Counted from the stretch's first letter, positions 1 through 7,200 are shown. The stretch is 8,920 nt of DNA from Anaerolineae bacterium (GCA_007118555.1 SKRJ01000159.1:1-8920), one strand, 5' to 3'. Made by a program: numbers and translations. Notes: generated from the letters alone by a model not told the origin.

Positions 1-24
1 AGCGGAATGGCCACCCGCAGGCTC

Positions 25-52
25 ATTGTAACCCTATCCCCGTAACTGTCCA
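25..52 (-). promoter_or_regulatory. Candidate leftward promoter at the left edge
   Basis: Read on the minus strand, TGGACA (52-47) is followed after 16 bases by TACAAT (30-25). Each hexamer matches the sigma-70 consensus at 5 of 6 positions. Transcription would start near position 18 and run out of the window to the left. The same strand has an open frame with several ATGs (79-77, 70-68, 51-49, 26-24) running to the edge, so a divergent gene probably begins here or just outside. Too little of it is visible to identify. Confidence 0.4.
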
Positions 53-436
53 TCTGATCAGCGACGGCCATGGTGCCCATCGATCTCTGTGCGAGTCCCT
101 AGAGAACAGGGTGATGCCGTCTTGGCAACACCCTCTGTGCGAACCTCGATGCCGAACGCACTCTTTCGAGCCTCCGTTTTGAGTGCTCTTCGTGGGTTCA
201 ATCTCCATCCACTCCCGCTTTCTTGTGCCCTTTGTCGAGTCCTCTTGCGGTTTTCTGGGCGAGTTGCCCCACTAGGAGCCCGAGACCGCCACAGGCGACG
301 CAATCGTGATGCTGTCAGCCCCGAGAACAGGATCCCCGCCGTTGATCTATCCGGTGGGGACTTGCTATCCCCGCGCAGGCTGACGCAACCGGCCACCGCT
401 TCCACTCGAAGCAGAGCGCGCATTCGATAAGAGCTC
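53..436. other. Intergenic stretch with no convincing gene
   Basis: Open frames exist here on both strands (for example 89-430 plus and 58-492 minus), but none has a Shine-Dalgarno site or a recognisable domain, and their translations are Arg/Ser-rich shadow-like sequences. The stretch separates two outward-facing promoter candidates, so it reads as a divergent regulatory region. It contains two small structures: a 6-bp inverted repeat GCACTC (158-163) / GAGTGC (181-186), and a tRNA T-arm-like hairpin at 192-208 with loop TTCAATC. Neither makes an intact RNA gene that I can fold from the sequence. Confidence 0.5.
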
Positions 437-465
437 TTGCCTCCCCTGCCAGGTTTGGGTAGAAT
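437..465 (+). promoter_or_regulatory. Promoter of the membrane-protein gene
   Basis: TTGCCT (437-442), a 17-base spacer, then TAGAAT (460-465): a good sigma-70-type promoter with ideal spacing. The predicted transcription start is near 472. That rules out the upstream TTG at 469 as a start codon and leaves a leader of about 60 bases before the GTG at 532. Confidence 0.6.
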
Positions 466-531
466 TTCTTGTGCATTGCACCAGCAGTGCACCGTGCGTT
501 TCCTGGAGCATCAGGCCGCGGGGGACTAGAC

Positions 532-1527
532 GTGTCATCCATCACCTTTCCCGAAACCTTGCTGGATCGCACCATCGCCCGGCCGAGGCCCGCGTGGGTG
601 ACGGCGGGTTTGCTTCTCTTGTTGGTTTCATTGGCCTGGATCGCGGCCTACGCAGACGGCCAGCATGTGGGCTTTTTTCGAGACGGACACTGGCGCGGAA
701 CTCTGAACACGCCTGCTACGATCGGCTATATTCTGATCATAGCGCCATGGATTATCGGAGAGGAACAGCGGGCGCTCGGGCGCTTTCGATCGGTAGTGAT
801 GCTCGATGACGAGTCACTGGCGCAGTTGATCGAGCGCGAGTACAACGCACCACTGTGGCAGGAGATGCTGGCCCTGGCCATCGGCGCGGCGGTTGGCCTG
901 GTGCCGGCTCTGCTGACAGGCCGTGGCGATGTTTCGCCCTGGCTTTGGAGGTATCAGGTGGCAACCTCCACCGTGGCGCTGGCGCTCTTGGCGTGGGTGA
1001 TTCAGGGCAGCTTGGTCAGTGCGCGGACGACCTCGACACTCATGCAGCAACCTCTGCAGATCGACCTCTTTGACCTGGCGCCATTCGAGGCCATGGGTCG
1101 CGTGAGTTTGATCTTGGCGCTATCTTTCATGGGCGGCAGTGCCCTGGTGACGCTGTTCGTGGTTGGGCAGCCCGGGCTGGCCGCTGGTACGCTGTACTGG
1201 CTCAGCGTCTTTTTCATGGTACTCGTATCCCTGGTTGTCTTTTTCCTGAGCATGCGTTCGACGCACCATGTGCTGGCCGTCGCCAAGGCTCGAGCGCTGG
1301 CCGATGTACGCGGCAGAATCCCCGAGGCCTATCGACGATTCACGTCTCACGCGCCCGAGTCAGAGGGCTCGATGGACGCATCCTCCTGGTTGCGCGCCTT
1401 GCTGGCCTATGAGCAACGCATCGAGGCTGCCAGAACCTGGCCCTACAACACCGGAATGCTCCGCACTCTGCTGCTCTCGGTGCTGATTCCCATTGGAACG
1501 GCACTTCTCAGACATGTCATCGGCTGA
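532..1527 (+). CDS. Multi-pass integral membrane protein, unknown function
   Basis: Encodes 331 residues. The GTG at 532 is chosen because a GGGGGA sequence (520-525) lies 6 bases upstream and the promoter at 437-465 places the transcript start after the alternative TTG at 469; GTG at 487 is in frame but has no ribosome site. Hydrophobic segments lie at about 22-40, 57-75, 111-128, 142-161, 190-211, 219-240 and 309-325, so roughly seven membrane helices. A charged, probably cytoplasmic region (about 77-107) separates helices 2 and 3. A second, about 241-302, starts with MRSTHH and leads to a WPYN motif (303-306) just before the last helix. No catalytic motif, transporter signature or nucleotide-binding loop is visible. 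The LFDLAPFEAMGR stretch before helix 5 and the WPYN-plus-helix ending resemble unnamed membrane proteins I associate with Chloroflexota, from memory only. Upstream lies a divergent regulatory region; the next plus-strand gene is 650 bases away, so it is probably monocistronic. Confidence 0.8.
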   Translation: MSSITFPETLLDRTIARPRPAWVTAGLLLLLVSLAWIAAYADGQHVGFFRDGHWRGTLNTPATIGYILIIAPWIIGEEQRALGRFRSVVMLDDESLAQLIEREYNAPLWQEMLALAIGAAVGLVPALLTGRGDVSPWLWRYQVATSTVALALLAWVIQGSLVSARTTSTLMQQPLQIDLFDLAPFEAMGRVSLILALSFMGGSALVTLFVVGQPGLAAGTLYWLSVFFMVLVSLVVFFLSMRSTHHVLAVAKARALADVRGRIPEAYRRFTSHAPESEGSMDASSWLRALLAYEQRIEAARTWPYNTGMLRTLLLSVLIPIGTALLRHVIG

Positions 1528-1540
1528 GGCTTTGCTCCTT

Positions 1541-1556
1541 TGCCTCACCCGAGGCA
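1541..1556. terminator. Weak hairpin after the membrane-protein gene
   Basis: TGCCTC-ACCC-GAGGCA forms a 6-bp stem with a 4-base loop, 13 bases after the stop codon. No T-run follows on the plus strand, so it would be at best an imperfect intrinsic terminator. Confidence 0.25.
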
Positions 1557-1641
1557 CGCGCAGAGGGCGGCCGAGGGAGTGCTTCATGGGTAAAGTGTGG
1601 TCCAGCAACCCTCCCGTTTGGGGCAGGCGGGAGCTCCTCTT

Positions 1642-1903
1642 CTGCCCGGTTTGGATTGCCAGAGCCCGCTCGACAGCTTTGCGCAACTGCTGTGTCGCCC
1701 CGTACGGCATGCCTGTACGCGCTGACTGTGATGTTTGGATTCGCATGGTCTAGCCGTCGGCTCGCCTCGGACATAAGGATCCCCGGCCAAGAACAGGCTG
1801 GCATGTAGGTAGCAAACAGGCGAACCCTGAGACGGCACGAATGCCAGTTGGGTAAAGCTCCTGTCTTGGATATGGTCATCATGTGCTTGAACAGACTCCG
1901 TTG
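1642..1903 (-). pseudogene. Decayed C-terminal fragment of a tyrosine recombinase (phage-type integrase)
   Basis: The minus-strand frame opened by a TAG codon just above 1903 reads LFKHMM..., then GALPNWHSCR (about 1858-1829), LFATYM (1819-1802), SRRLDHANPNITVSAYRHA (about 1762-1706) and RGDTAVA. These align in order with the end of tyrosine recombinases: the H-x-L-R-H-T-F-A-T box, the L-G-H-A box, and the Y of the catalytic tyrosine in T-x-x-x-Y-x-H. The nucleophile Tyr (1717-1715) and the HxxR pattern survive, but LGH has become LDH and the HxxR-to-FATYM spacing is about three residues too long. After TAVA (ending 1682) the family-like continuation KAVERALAIQTGQ (1680-1642) lies in another frame, a one-base shift at about 1681. 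There is no start, no N-terminal domain and no room for one, because 2179 onward is another gene on the opposite strand. Only about 85 of the usual 300-400 residues remain, so it cannot be active. An accidental match is unlikely given the run of conserved positions. Confidence 0.72.
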
Positions 1904-2026
1904 CTATATATCCTTGGTGGGGCCAGCTCCCCATCATCTCCGCCTCTAGCTCGCTGACGCTGCCACCTCTACTACACAGGTCATACACACAAGCTCGAGC
2001 AAAAAGCCCGCTCCTTTCCGCATAGC
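1904..2026. other. Intergenic stretch upstream of the secreted-protein promoter
   Basis: Continues the gap that starts at 1528. A 167-codon minus-strand frame crosses it (2087-1584), but its residue mix is unlike a normal protein and nothing in it extends the integrase relic. An isolated TGCTATATA (1902-1910) resembles an extended -10 element but lacks a matching -35. I see no other feature. Confidence 0.4.
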
Positions 2027-2054
2027 TTGGCTTGTATAGCGCTTCTGGTACACT
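2027..2054 (+). promoter_or_regulatory. Candidate extended -10 promoter for the secreted-protein gene
   Basis: TTGGCT (2027-2032), a 16-base spacer and TACACT (2049-2054), with TG at 2046-2047 making an extended -10. The transcript would begin at about 2060-2061, which coincides with an ATG at 2060. That leaves a leader of about 118 bases before the main start at 2179. Confidence 0.42.
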
Positions 2055-2059
2055 TGCGG

Positions 2060-2182
2060 ATGCGCAAAAGAGGTCGCCGCCGCTCATGCTGTCCGGGGCG
2101 AGCGAACACCTCGCAAGTCGACAAGCTGCTGCCTACAGGCGACCCTGTCTGCGAGAGCTTGCCAAAGGAGACTGCGCCATGA
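2060..2182 (+). CDS. Possible leaderless 40-codon leader ORF
   Basis: An ATG at 2060 opens 40 codons ending in TGA at 2180-2182. The product starts MRKRGRRRSCCPG, is Arg-rich at the front and has three cysteines. There is no Shine-Dalgarno site, but the ATG sits almost exactly where the promoter at 2027-2054 would start transcription, as in leaderless mRNAs. Its stop overlaps the next start in the form ATGA, the classic geometry of translational coupling. No family is recognised. It could equally be a chance frame in the 5' leader. Confidence 0.2.
   Translation: MRKRGRRRSCCPGRANTSQVDKLLPTGDPVCESLPKETAP
2164..2170 (+). promoter_or_regulatory. Ribosome binding site fixing the start at 2179
   Basis: AAAGGAG lies 8 bases before the ATG at 2179. 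The longer open frame begins at TTG 2032, but that codon lies inside the predicted promoter and has no such site. The signal peptide beginning at 2179 also supports this start. Confidence 0.7.
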
Positions 2183-3255
2183 GGACGAACGTCGTATGCT
2201 GGCTCCTGCTACTGGGGGTGTTGATGGGGCTGAGAATACCAATGTCCGCCAACGGTACCGGCCTTTGGGAACCTGCCCGCCATGCTGCTGCCCGGACAAG
2301 GGCCCCTGACCTGCACCCAGCCCATGTGGTGGCGTATCTGGTGGAACAGCGTCAGGTGGGAGATGTGACCGAGTACCGATTCTGGGCGGATGAGCACCAT
2401 TTCATGACGCTGGTCGATGAACAGGGTACGCTCAATCTGCGGCCGCGTCCTGGCCGTGACATCAATGGCTGGGGCTCTTCTTGGTACGCGCAGCCGTTTC
2501 TTCCCGGGGCTGAGATGGGCCACACGGTCATTGACCTTGTCCAGGCGACGGCCGGTGGCATCCAGGTCATTGCCTCGGGCAGCGTCTCTCGAGGTGCGAG
2601 CTCGACCTATGGCACGTGGGATGTGAGCCTCTTTGTTGCCTATGATCCCACAGAGAGGGTCATCACCGGCACAGGAACCTACACCATCGCGCTGCCGTCG
2701 CCTCTGGACGCCACCACAGGCGACCTCAATCTGTACCGCATCGCCAGCAACTACCTGCACAATGTGCCCTTGCTCCACGGCGATATGGGCGATACCGGAG
2801 ATATGGCCGTGGCCCGGGTCGGCGGCCAGGGTATGGGCTTGACCTGGCTACCGCCACAGAGCCCGGCGCACTTTCCCACGGACCGGTCCCCCTGGCTCTC
2901 GATCGACGTTGTGGGCGCCTACAATGTGGTCGACACGGCAGCGCAGGGGTACGCGCGCATCGAGCCGGCGATCAAACCGAGCCTGCAGGTGACCCTCACG
3001 GCGCACCACCCCGAGGTCGAGATGATGTTTGGCGCCCTCTATGACACGAGTGTGGGCCAGGACTTTTGGGAGGACAATATCGGGATCACGCCGCTCATCC
3101 CGCACGCCTCGGATGCTACCCTACTCGCCTTTGACGTCGGCTTCGAGTCGCGGGCCATTGAGCACCACCTCATGTTGCCCATGGTCACCCGGCCCAGCGC
3201 CCAAGATGGTCGTCAGGAGTTGCATTGTGGCCTGCCCAGATCCACGACTCCTTAG
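2179..3255 (+). CDS. Secreted beta-rich protein, unknown function
   Basis: Encodes 358 residues. The N-terminus has the form of a Sec signal peptide: MRTN, a hydrophobic core VVCWLLLLGVLMGL (5-18), then a likely cut near Ala24 (PMSA-N), so the protein should be exported. No lipobox Cys follows the core. The mature part alternates hydrophobic and polar residues with many Gly, Asp, Thr and Tyr, which suggests beta sheets. Notable stretches are GRDINGWGSSWYAQPF, the TGTGTYTIALPSP region, and DTSVGQDFWEDNIGITPLIP near the C-terminus. I recognise no catalytic motif or named domain. Residues 331-338 read LMLPMVTR, resembling the LPLV-type tail motif seen near the ends of many Chloroflexota secreted proteins (memory-based), but 20 further residues follow. 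The SARP-type regulator starts 97 bases downstream on the same strand with its own promoter. Upstream lie the integrase relic and a possible coupled leader ORF. Confidence 0.8.
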   Translation: MRTNVVCWLLLLGVLMGLRIPMSANGTGLWEPARHAAARTRAPDLHPAHVVAYLVEQRQVGDVTEYRFWADEHHFMTLVDEQGTLNLRPRPGRDINGWGSSWYAQPFLPGAEMGHTVIDLVQATAGGIQVIASGSVSRGASSTYGTWDVSLFVAYDPTERVITGTGTYTIALPSPLDATTGDLNLYRIASNYLHNVPLLHGDMGDTGDMAVARVGGQGMGLTWLPPQSPAHFPTDRSPWLSIDVVGAYNVVDTAAQGYARIEPAIKPSLQVTLTAHHPEVEMMFGALYDTSVGQDFWEDNIGITPLIPHASDATLLAFDVGFESRAIEHHLMLPMVTRPSAQDGRQELHCGLPRSTTP

Positions 3256-3291
3256 GGCATGGGCCCCGTCCCAATAGGATATCGTGACGCG

Positions 3292-3321
3292 TTGCCCGCC
3301 CCATGGCCCTCGTGCTATACT
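3292..3321 (+). promoter_or_regulatory. Promoter of the BTAD regulator gene, extended -10
   Basis: TTGCCC (3292-3297), an 18-base spacer, and TATACT (3316-3321) preceded by TG at 3313-3314 (TGnTATACT). Predicted start of transcription is about 3328, giving a leader of roughly 25 bases. The promoter lies between the stop of the secreted-protein gene and the regulator, so the regulator need not depend on read-through. Confidence 0.65.
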
Positions 3322-3340
3322 ATGGCCTGTCCAGAGCATT

Positions 3341-3350
3341 GGAGGAGGTG
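3341..3350 (+). promoter_or_regulatory. Strong ribosome binding site fixing the start at 3353
   Basis: GGAGGAGGTG places one GGAGG 7 bases and a second 4 bases before the ATG at 3353. The frame is open from GTG 3284, but that codon lies upstream of the -10 element and would not be on the transcript. Family alignment also starts at this Met (MPCLELYLLGSPRI). Confidence 0.8.
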
Positions 3351-3352
3351 CC

Positions 3353-4138
3353 ATGCCGTGTCTTGAACTGTATCTCCTGGGATCCCCGCGCATCGAGATC
3401 GATGGCGCGCCGATCAAGGCGGACACGCGCAAAGCGCTGGCCCTGGTAGCATGGCTCGCGCTCACCCCCGGCACCCGGCAGCGCGCCGCCGCGGTGGACC
3501 TCCTCTGGCCCAATTACGCCCCCTCACGCGGTCGCGCCAACCTTCGCCGCACCCTGTACGCCCTTCGGCGGGCCATCGGCCCTGATTGGTTTGTGGCGGA
3601 TCATGGCACCATCGCTCTCTCTGACGACAGCGATGTCTGGGTGGACGTAGCCGAGTTTCGCGAGCTCCTGGGTGGCTGCGGGCGCAATGGGCATCGTACG
3701 ACCGAGCTGTGTGGTCTCTGTGCCAAGGCCCATGCCCGGGCGGTCAGGCTCTATCGCGGTGACCTGATGGCCGGATTCGGCATACGGGATAGCCAGGAGT
3801 TTGACGAATGGCACCGCTCCGAAGGCGAGAATCTGCGTCTGGAGATGATTGGAGCCCTGCAAAAGCTGGTTCGCTGGCACAGCGCCAGGGGGGTGGTCGA
3901 TCTTGCGCTGTCGCATGCCCGGCGCTGGCTGAGTCTAGATCCTCTGAATGAGCGAGCCCATCGGCAGCTCATGCGGCTCTATGCGGCCCAGGGCCATCGC
4001 GCGGCAGCCCTGCACCAGTACCGGCATTGTGTCCATCTGCTGCGGGACGAGTTGGGCATCACACCCGAGCAACGGACGAGGGCGCTTCATCACTCTATCG
4101 TGGAGGGTGAGCGCATAGCCCTGGTAGCGCGCCCATAG
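3353..4138 (+). CDS. SARP/BTAD-family transcriptional regulator (stand-alone)
   Basis: Encodes 261 residues with the two-part layout of SARP regulators (AfsR/DnrI/EmbR relatives): an OmpR-like winged-helix DNA-binding domain followed by a bacterial transcriptional activation domain built from TPR-like helices. The opening LELYLLGSPRIEIDG (4-18) is the usual first strands. DTRKALALVAWLAL (24-37) and LLWPNY (50-55) follow, then RGRANLRRTLYALRRAIG (59-76), the recognition-helix region. The BTAD part starts near 98 (DVAEFRELL), carries the hallmark LYRGDLMAGF (133-142), and continues as TPR-like helices through RRWLSLDPLNERAHRQLM and LRDELGITPE. A CxxC pair (C120, C123) with an upstream His114 is present in the linker. 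The protein stops right after BTAD, without the NB-ARC ATPase or long TPR tail of AfsR-type proteins; stand-alone forms of this size are normal in Chloroflexota. No phospho-acceptor or ligand domain is visible. It probably activates nearby promoters, perhaps the secreted-protein gene 97 bases upstream; target unproven. Confidence 0.9.
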   Translation: MPCLELYLLGSPRIEIDGAPIKADTRKALALVAWLALTPGTRQRAAAVDLLWPNYAPSRGRANLRRTLYALRRAIGPDWFVADHGTIALSDDSDVWVDVAEFRELLGGCGRNGHRTTELCGLCAKAHARAVRLYRGDLMAGFGIRDSQEFDEWHRSEGENLRLEMIGALQKLVRWHSARGVVDLALSHARRWLSLDPLNERAHRQLMRLYAAQGHRAAALHQYRHCVHLLRDELGITPEQRTRALHHSIVEGERIALVARP

Positions 4139-4161
4139 GGCACGCGGCTGCAACGCATGCG

Positions 4162-4184
4162 CTTCCTGGATCCAGTCCAGGAAG
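4162..4184. terminator. Hairpin between convergent genes, probable bidirectional terminator
   Basis: CTTCCTGGA (4162-4170) and TCCAGGAAG (4176-4184) form a perfect 9-bp stem around the 5-base loop TCCAG. It sits 23 bases after the regulator stop codon and 63 bases beyond the stop of the convergent giant gene. Neither strand has a T-run after the stem, so it departs from the standard intrinsic terminator; it may act in both directions or as a transcript-end barrier. An alternative reading is a dyad protein-binding site. Confidence 0.45.
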
Positions 4185-4247
4185 GGCGATGTCTACAGAG
4201 GATATGCTCTGCCTGGCTCTTGAGACGCCCATGGCGCCCCCGGGTAC

Positions 4248-7200
4248 TCAGCGGCATTCCCCGCTCATGTCAAAGCTCCAGCTATCGGGCGCGGTCTCAT
4301 TGTAATCCGTAGAGATATGGGCGCCACACAGCACCCAACACCTCCAGCGACTCTCTCCCCACCACCTGCTATCCCAGCGCAGCCAACTGTTCGGATCACA
4401 TAGCCCCAGCCCGCCTGCAACCCAAAAATCGCCTGCAAAGGCATAGGGCCTGGTGCCATCGTCATGCCCGGGGGCATAGATCTGGAGCGTCAGGTCGCCT
4501 CGGGCCGATACGACGCACAACAGTCGTCCGGTCACGAACCCTCGGAGCTGGCCACCCCATGCGGCCTCGTTGCCATCCATAGCAGCAAAGTAGTAGCCAG
4601 CCACTTCGCCGCCGGCGGTGAGGCGCGCCATGCAGCCCGACTCGTAGATCGGAAAGTCGCCATACACACGCACATAGCCGCCGATGAGCAGATCTCCAGC
4701 GCCGGTCTCGCCCAGTCTGTCCAGAAGATCGGCAAAGCCCATCGCACGCAGCACGATGCTATCACTGTAGATGGTGCCTACCAGGAGCGAGCCACCCACG
4801 ACGAACCCGCCTCCGGAATCCGAGCCGAACCGTCCATCGCCCAGGGCTCCCAGGTAAAAGAACGGGCCGTCATTGAACTGACCGACGCCGAACACCGCGC
4901 CCAGGTAGGCGAACTCGACCCCGCTCTTTTCCAGATCATAGATCGCGAGGCCGCCCTCCAACCGGGGATTCTCCTCGATCGCGATCAGGAGCGCAAAGTC
5001 GACCTCCAGCGTGTTCTCAAGGAGATTCGTCTCCACCCCGTTACCCACCAGCGCATACTCACCGTCGCGGGTGATACGGAACGTGAGGCGTTTGGCGGCG
5101 ATAAACGGGTCTTGCTCCTCTTCCTCGTCCTCCATGATAATGGCTTGTGCCCACGCCGCATCCGCAGCCCTGCCATCCACCGATAGGACCTGGCGCTCCG
5201 GATAGGACGTGACGTCCTCCAGATCGGGCTCCCAGGTGACTCGCATCTTGACCGACAGGTCAAACTGCTCCAACTCCCAATCCAGCGTATCGCCATCGTT
5301 GATCACAGGTACAAAGGCGGCCTGCCCACGTAGCTCCCGCATATCCACACCCCGGCTCCTCAACACGCCGCGGGTCTCACCGCCCCTGGGCCTGTTGATG
5401 TCGACCGGGTCGTCTTCACTGCCCACCGGTGGGGTGATATATCGATCCACCGCTTGCGACACATCCTCAGGGCCGCCCACTTGCGCCCAGATCGCCTCGG
5501 TGAGGTCGAGATACCCCTCAATGTCCCGGCTCCCGAGGGCCTCGTTCCGGTCCAGGAGGGGTATCCATACCTCCTCGGCGGTCTCTCGCAGGCCCTCGTT
5601 GAACTCGCCCGGCATGGAGCTCTCTGTCGAATCCACCAGCGCCCACAGCATCGCCGGCATCGAAGATAGCCCCACGAAAACGTTCGTCTCCTCGGGTTCG
5701 ATGAGCACCGACCAATCCATGCCAAAGAACTCGTGGGCAAGAGGTATGAACCGAATGTCCAGCAGGGTGATCTGATCCCAGGCCATAAAGCGCCCTGCAT
5801 GTTCGTCGGTGGCATGGACATAGAGCAGATCAAAGCGAAAGCCCAGGCCCGCCACAGAGGTCCAGCCCCGCTCGACGGTGGGGCGTGCGGTGAACCCTAC
5901 AAAGCTCCCCTCGGCGGGGAACTGCAGGCTGGGCCGGTTCCCGTCCTCATCCCGCAATATGCCAAAGAACGGGGTGATCCACGACCCCTCCAGGGCGATG
6001 AACCCGTCGGGATCCGCGGGGGCGTCACCCAGGGTTGCGTCGGCGTCCCAGGTGGGTTGCTCCGGGTTCTGCGGATGCCAGGCGCTCAGACGCACCTCCT
6101 CCAGCAAAAAGTGGAACCCGTCAAAGGTATAGTTTGTCTCCTGCGAGAGGACGTTGGCCTCGTCAAAGCGGCCGGCAGGGGTAAAGCTGGCGTCCAAGGG
6201 GATCCCACTTCCCTGAGGCGATCCGGCCAACTCCAGGTGCGTGATATCCAGCGCGCCTCGGATCCAGAGTGTCCTTTGCTGCGCGCCTGTGGGGCGAAAC
6301 TGGACGGCCTCTGGGTAGAGATCGGTCTCCCAGTAGGCGAGGGTCAAAGGCGAGCCATCACGAGACACCATCCCGCCCTCGACACAGGCCGTGTTCGGGT
6401 TGATCCGTATACCGATCAATGGCACCCGTACATCGGCCGGATAGGGGAGATCCAGATCCCCCGCGACATCCGAGTCAAAGATAAAGTTGTCGCAAAAGGC
6501 GAGCCGCATCGCATGGATCTCGGTCTTGTAGCCATAGATTTCGCTCGTCACGCCCTGTCCCGGCAGGATATTGGCCGTTATGCTGTCCGAGACCCCGCCG
6601 TAACGCAGGTAGATGTCCATCTCGACGCCCCCCGGGAACTGGATTGGCTCTCCGTCGCCGCAGATGTACCACTCGAAATCGGCGGTCTCACCCGGCCCTG
6701 TGATAAAGTTGATGCCGGGCTGCAGGCGCCTGTCTTCGGGATGGTCGTCGAGCAGGTCCACCCAGGGCAGACCCGTCTGGATCGGGGGCAGGTAGAGGTC
6801 GTACTCTTTTTCTCTGAGCACAAAGCCCCCATGGGCCCAGACGAGATCGTCTCTGGCGATGATCGATCCGTAGACCGCCCCATTCTGCCCGATGCTCAGC
6901 TTGTCAAACTCCGCGACAAAGGCCCCACTGGGCGTTGGCGCCGGCAGGTCGGTGCGCCGCAGGGGCACCACGCCCTGAAAATAGTCCAGGCCGACTTCGC
7001 CCGCTCCCAAAGCGCCTCCTGCGATGCGCGAGTACTTGAGGTTGAACGCCGCCCCATCCGCGGAAAGATAGACAGCGTAGGGGACTGCCGTTGCGTACTC
7101 GATGCCGTCAGCGGTGCTGAACTCACCGTGCATGCCTCCCGGCTCGATAGCGACCTTGTCTCTGCTGGTGTAGATGGCGCGCAGGTAACCGTCGCCTGCG

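Noticed and set aside
89..430. 113-codon plus-strand open frame
   Set aside because: Low-complexity Arg/Leu/Ser-rich translation, no ribosome site and a mirrored open frame on the other strand, as expected of chance frames in GC-rich DNA.
469..471. TTG as the start of the membrane-protein gene
   Set aside because: It lies at or before the predicted transcription start and has no Shine-Dalgarno site; GTG 532 has a GGGGGA 6 bases upstream.
58..492. 144-codon minus-strand open frame
   Set aside because: No ribosome site, Arg/Ser-rich composition, no domain, and it crosses the rightward promoter at 437-465.
1902..1910. TGCTATATA as a plus-strand promoter
   Set aside because: Good extended -10 shape but no acceptable -35 at 16-18 bases, and nothing begins soon after it.
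1584..2087. 167-codon minus-strand open frame overlapping the integrase relic
   Set aside because: It lies in a different frame from the integrase motifs, has an unusual His/Cys/Ser-rich composition and shows no domain.
4464..5186. 240-codon plus-strand frame inside the giant gene
   Set aside because: Antisense to well-patterned coding sequence, no ribosome site, no recognisable domain.
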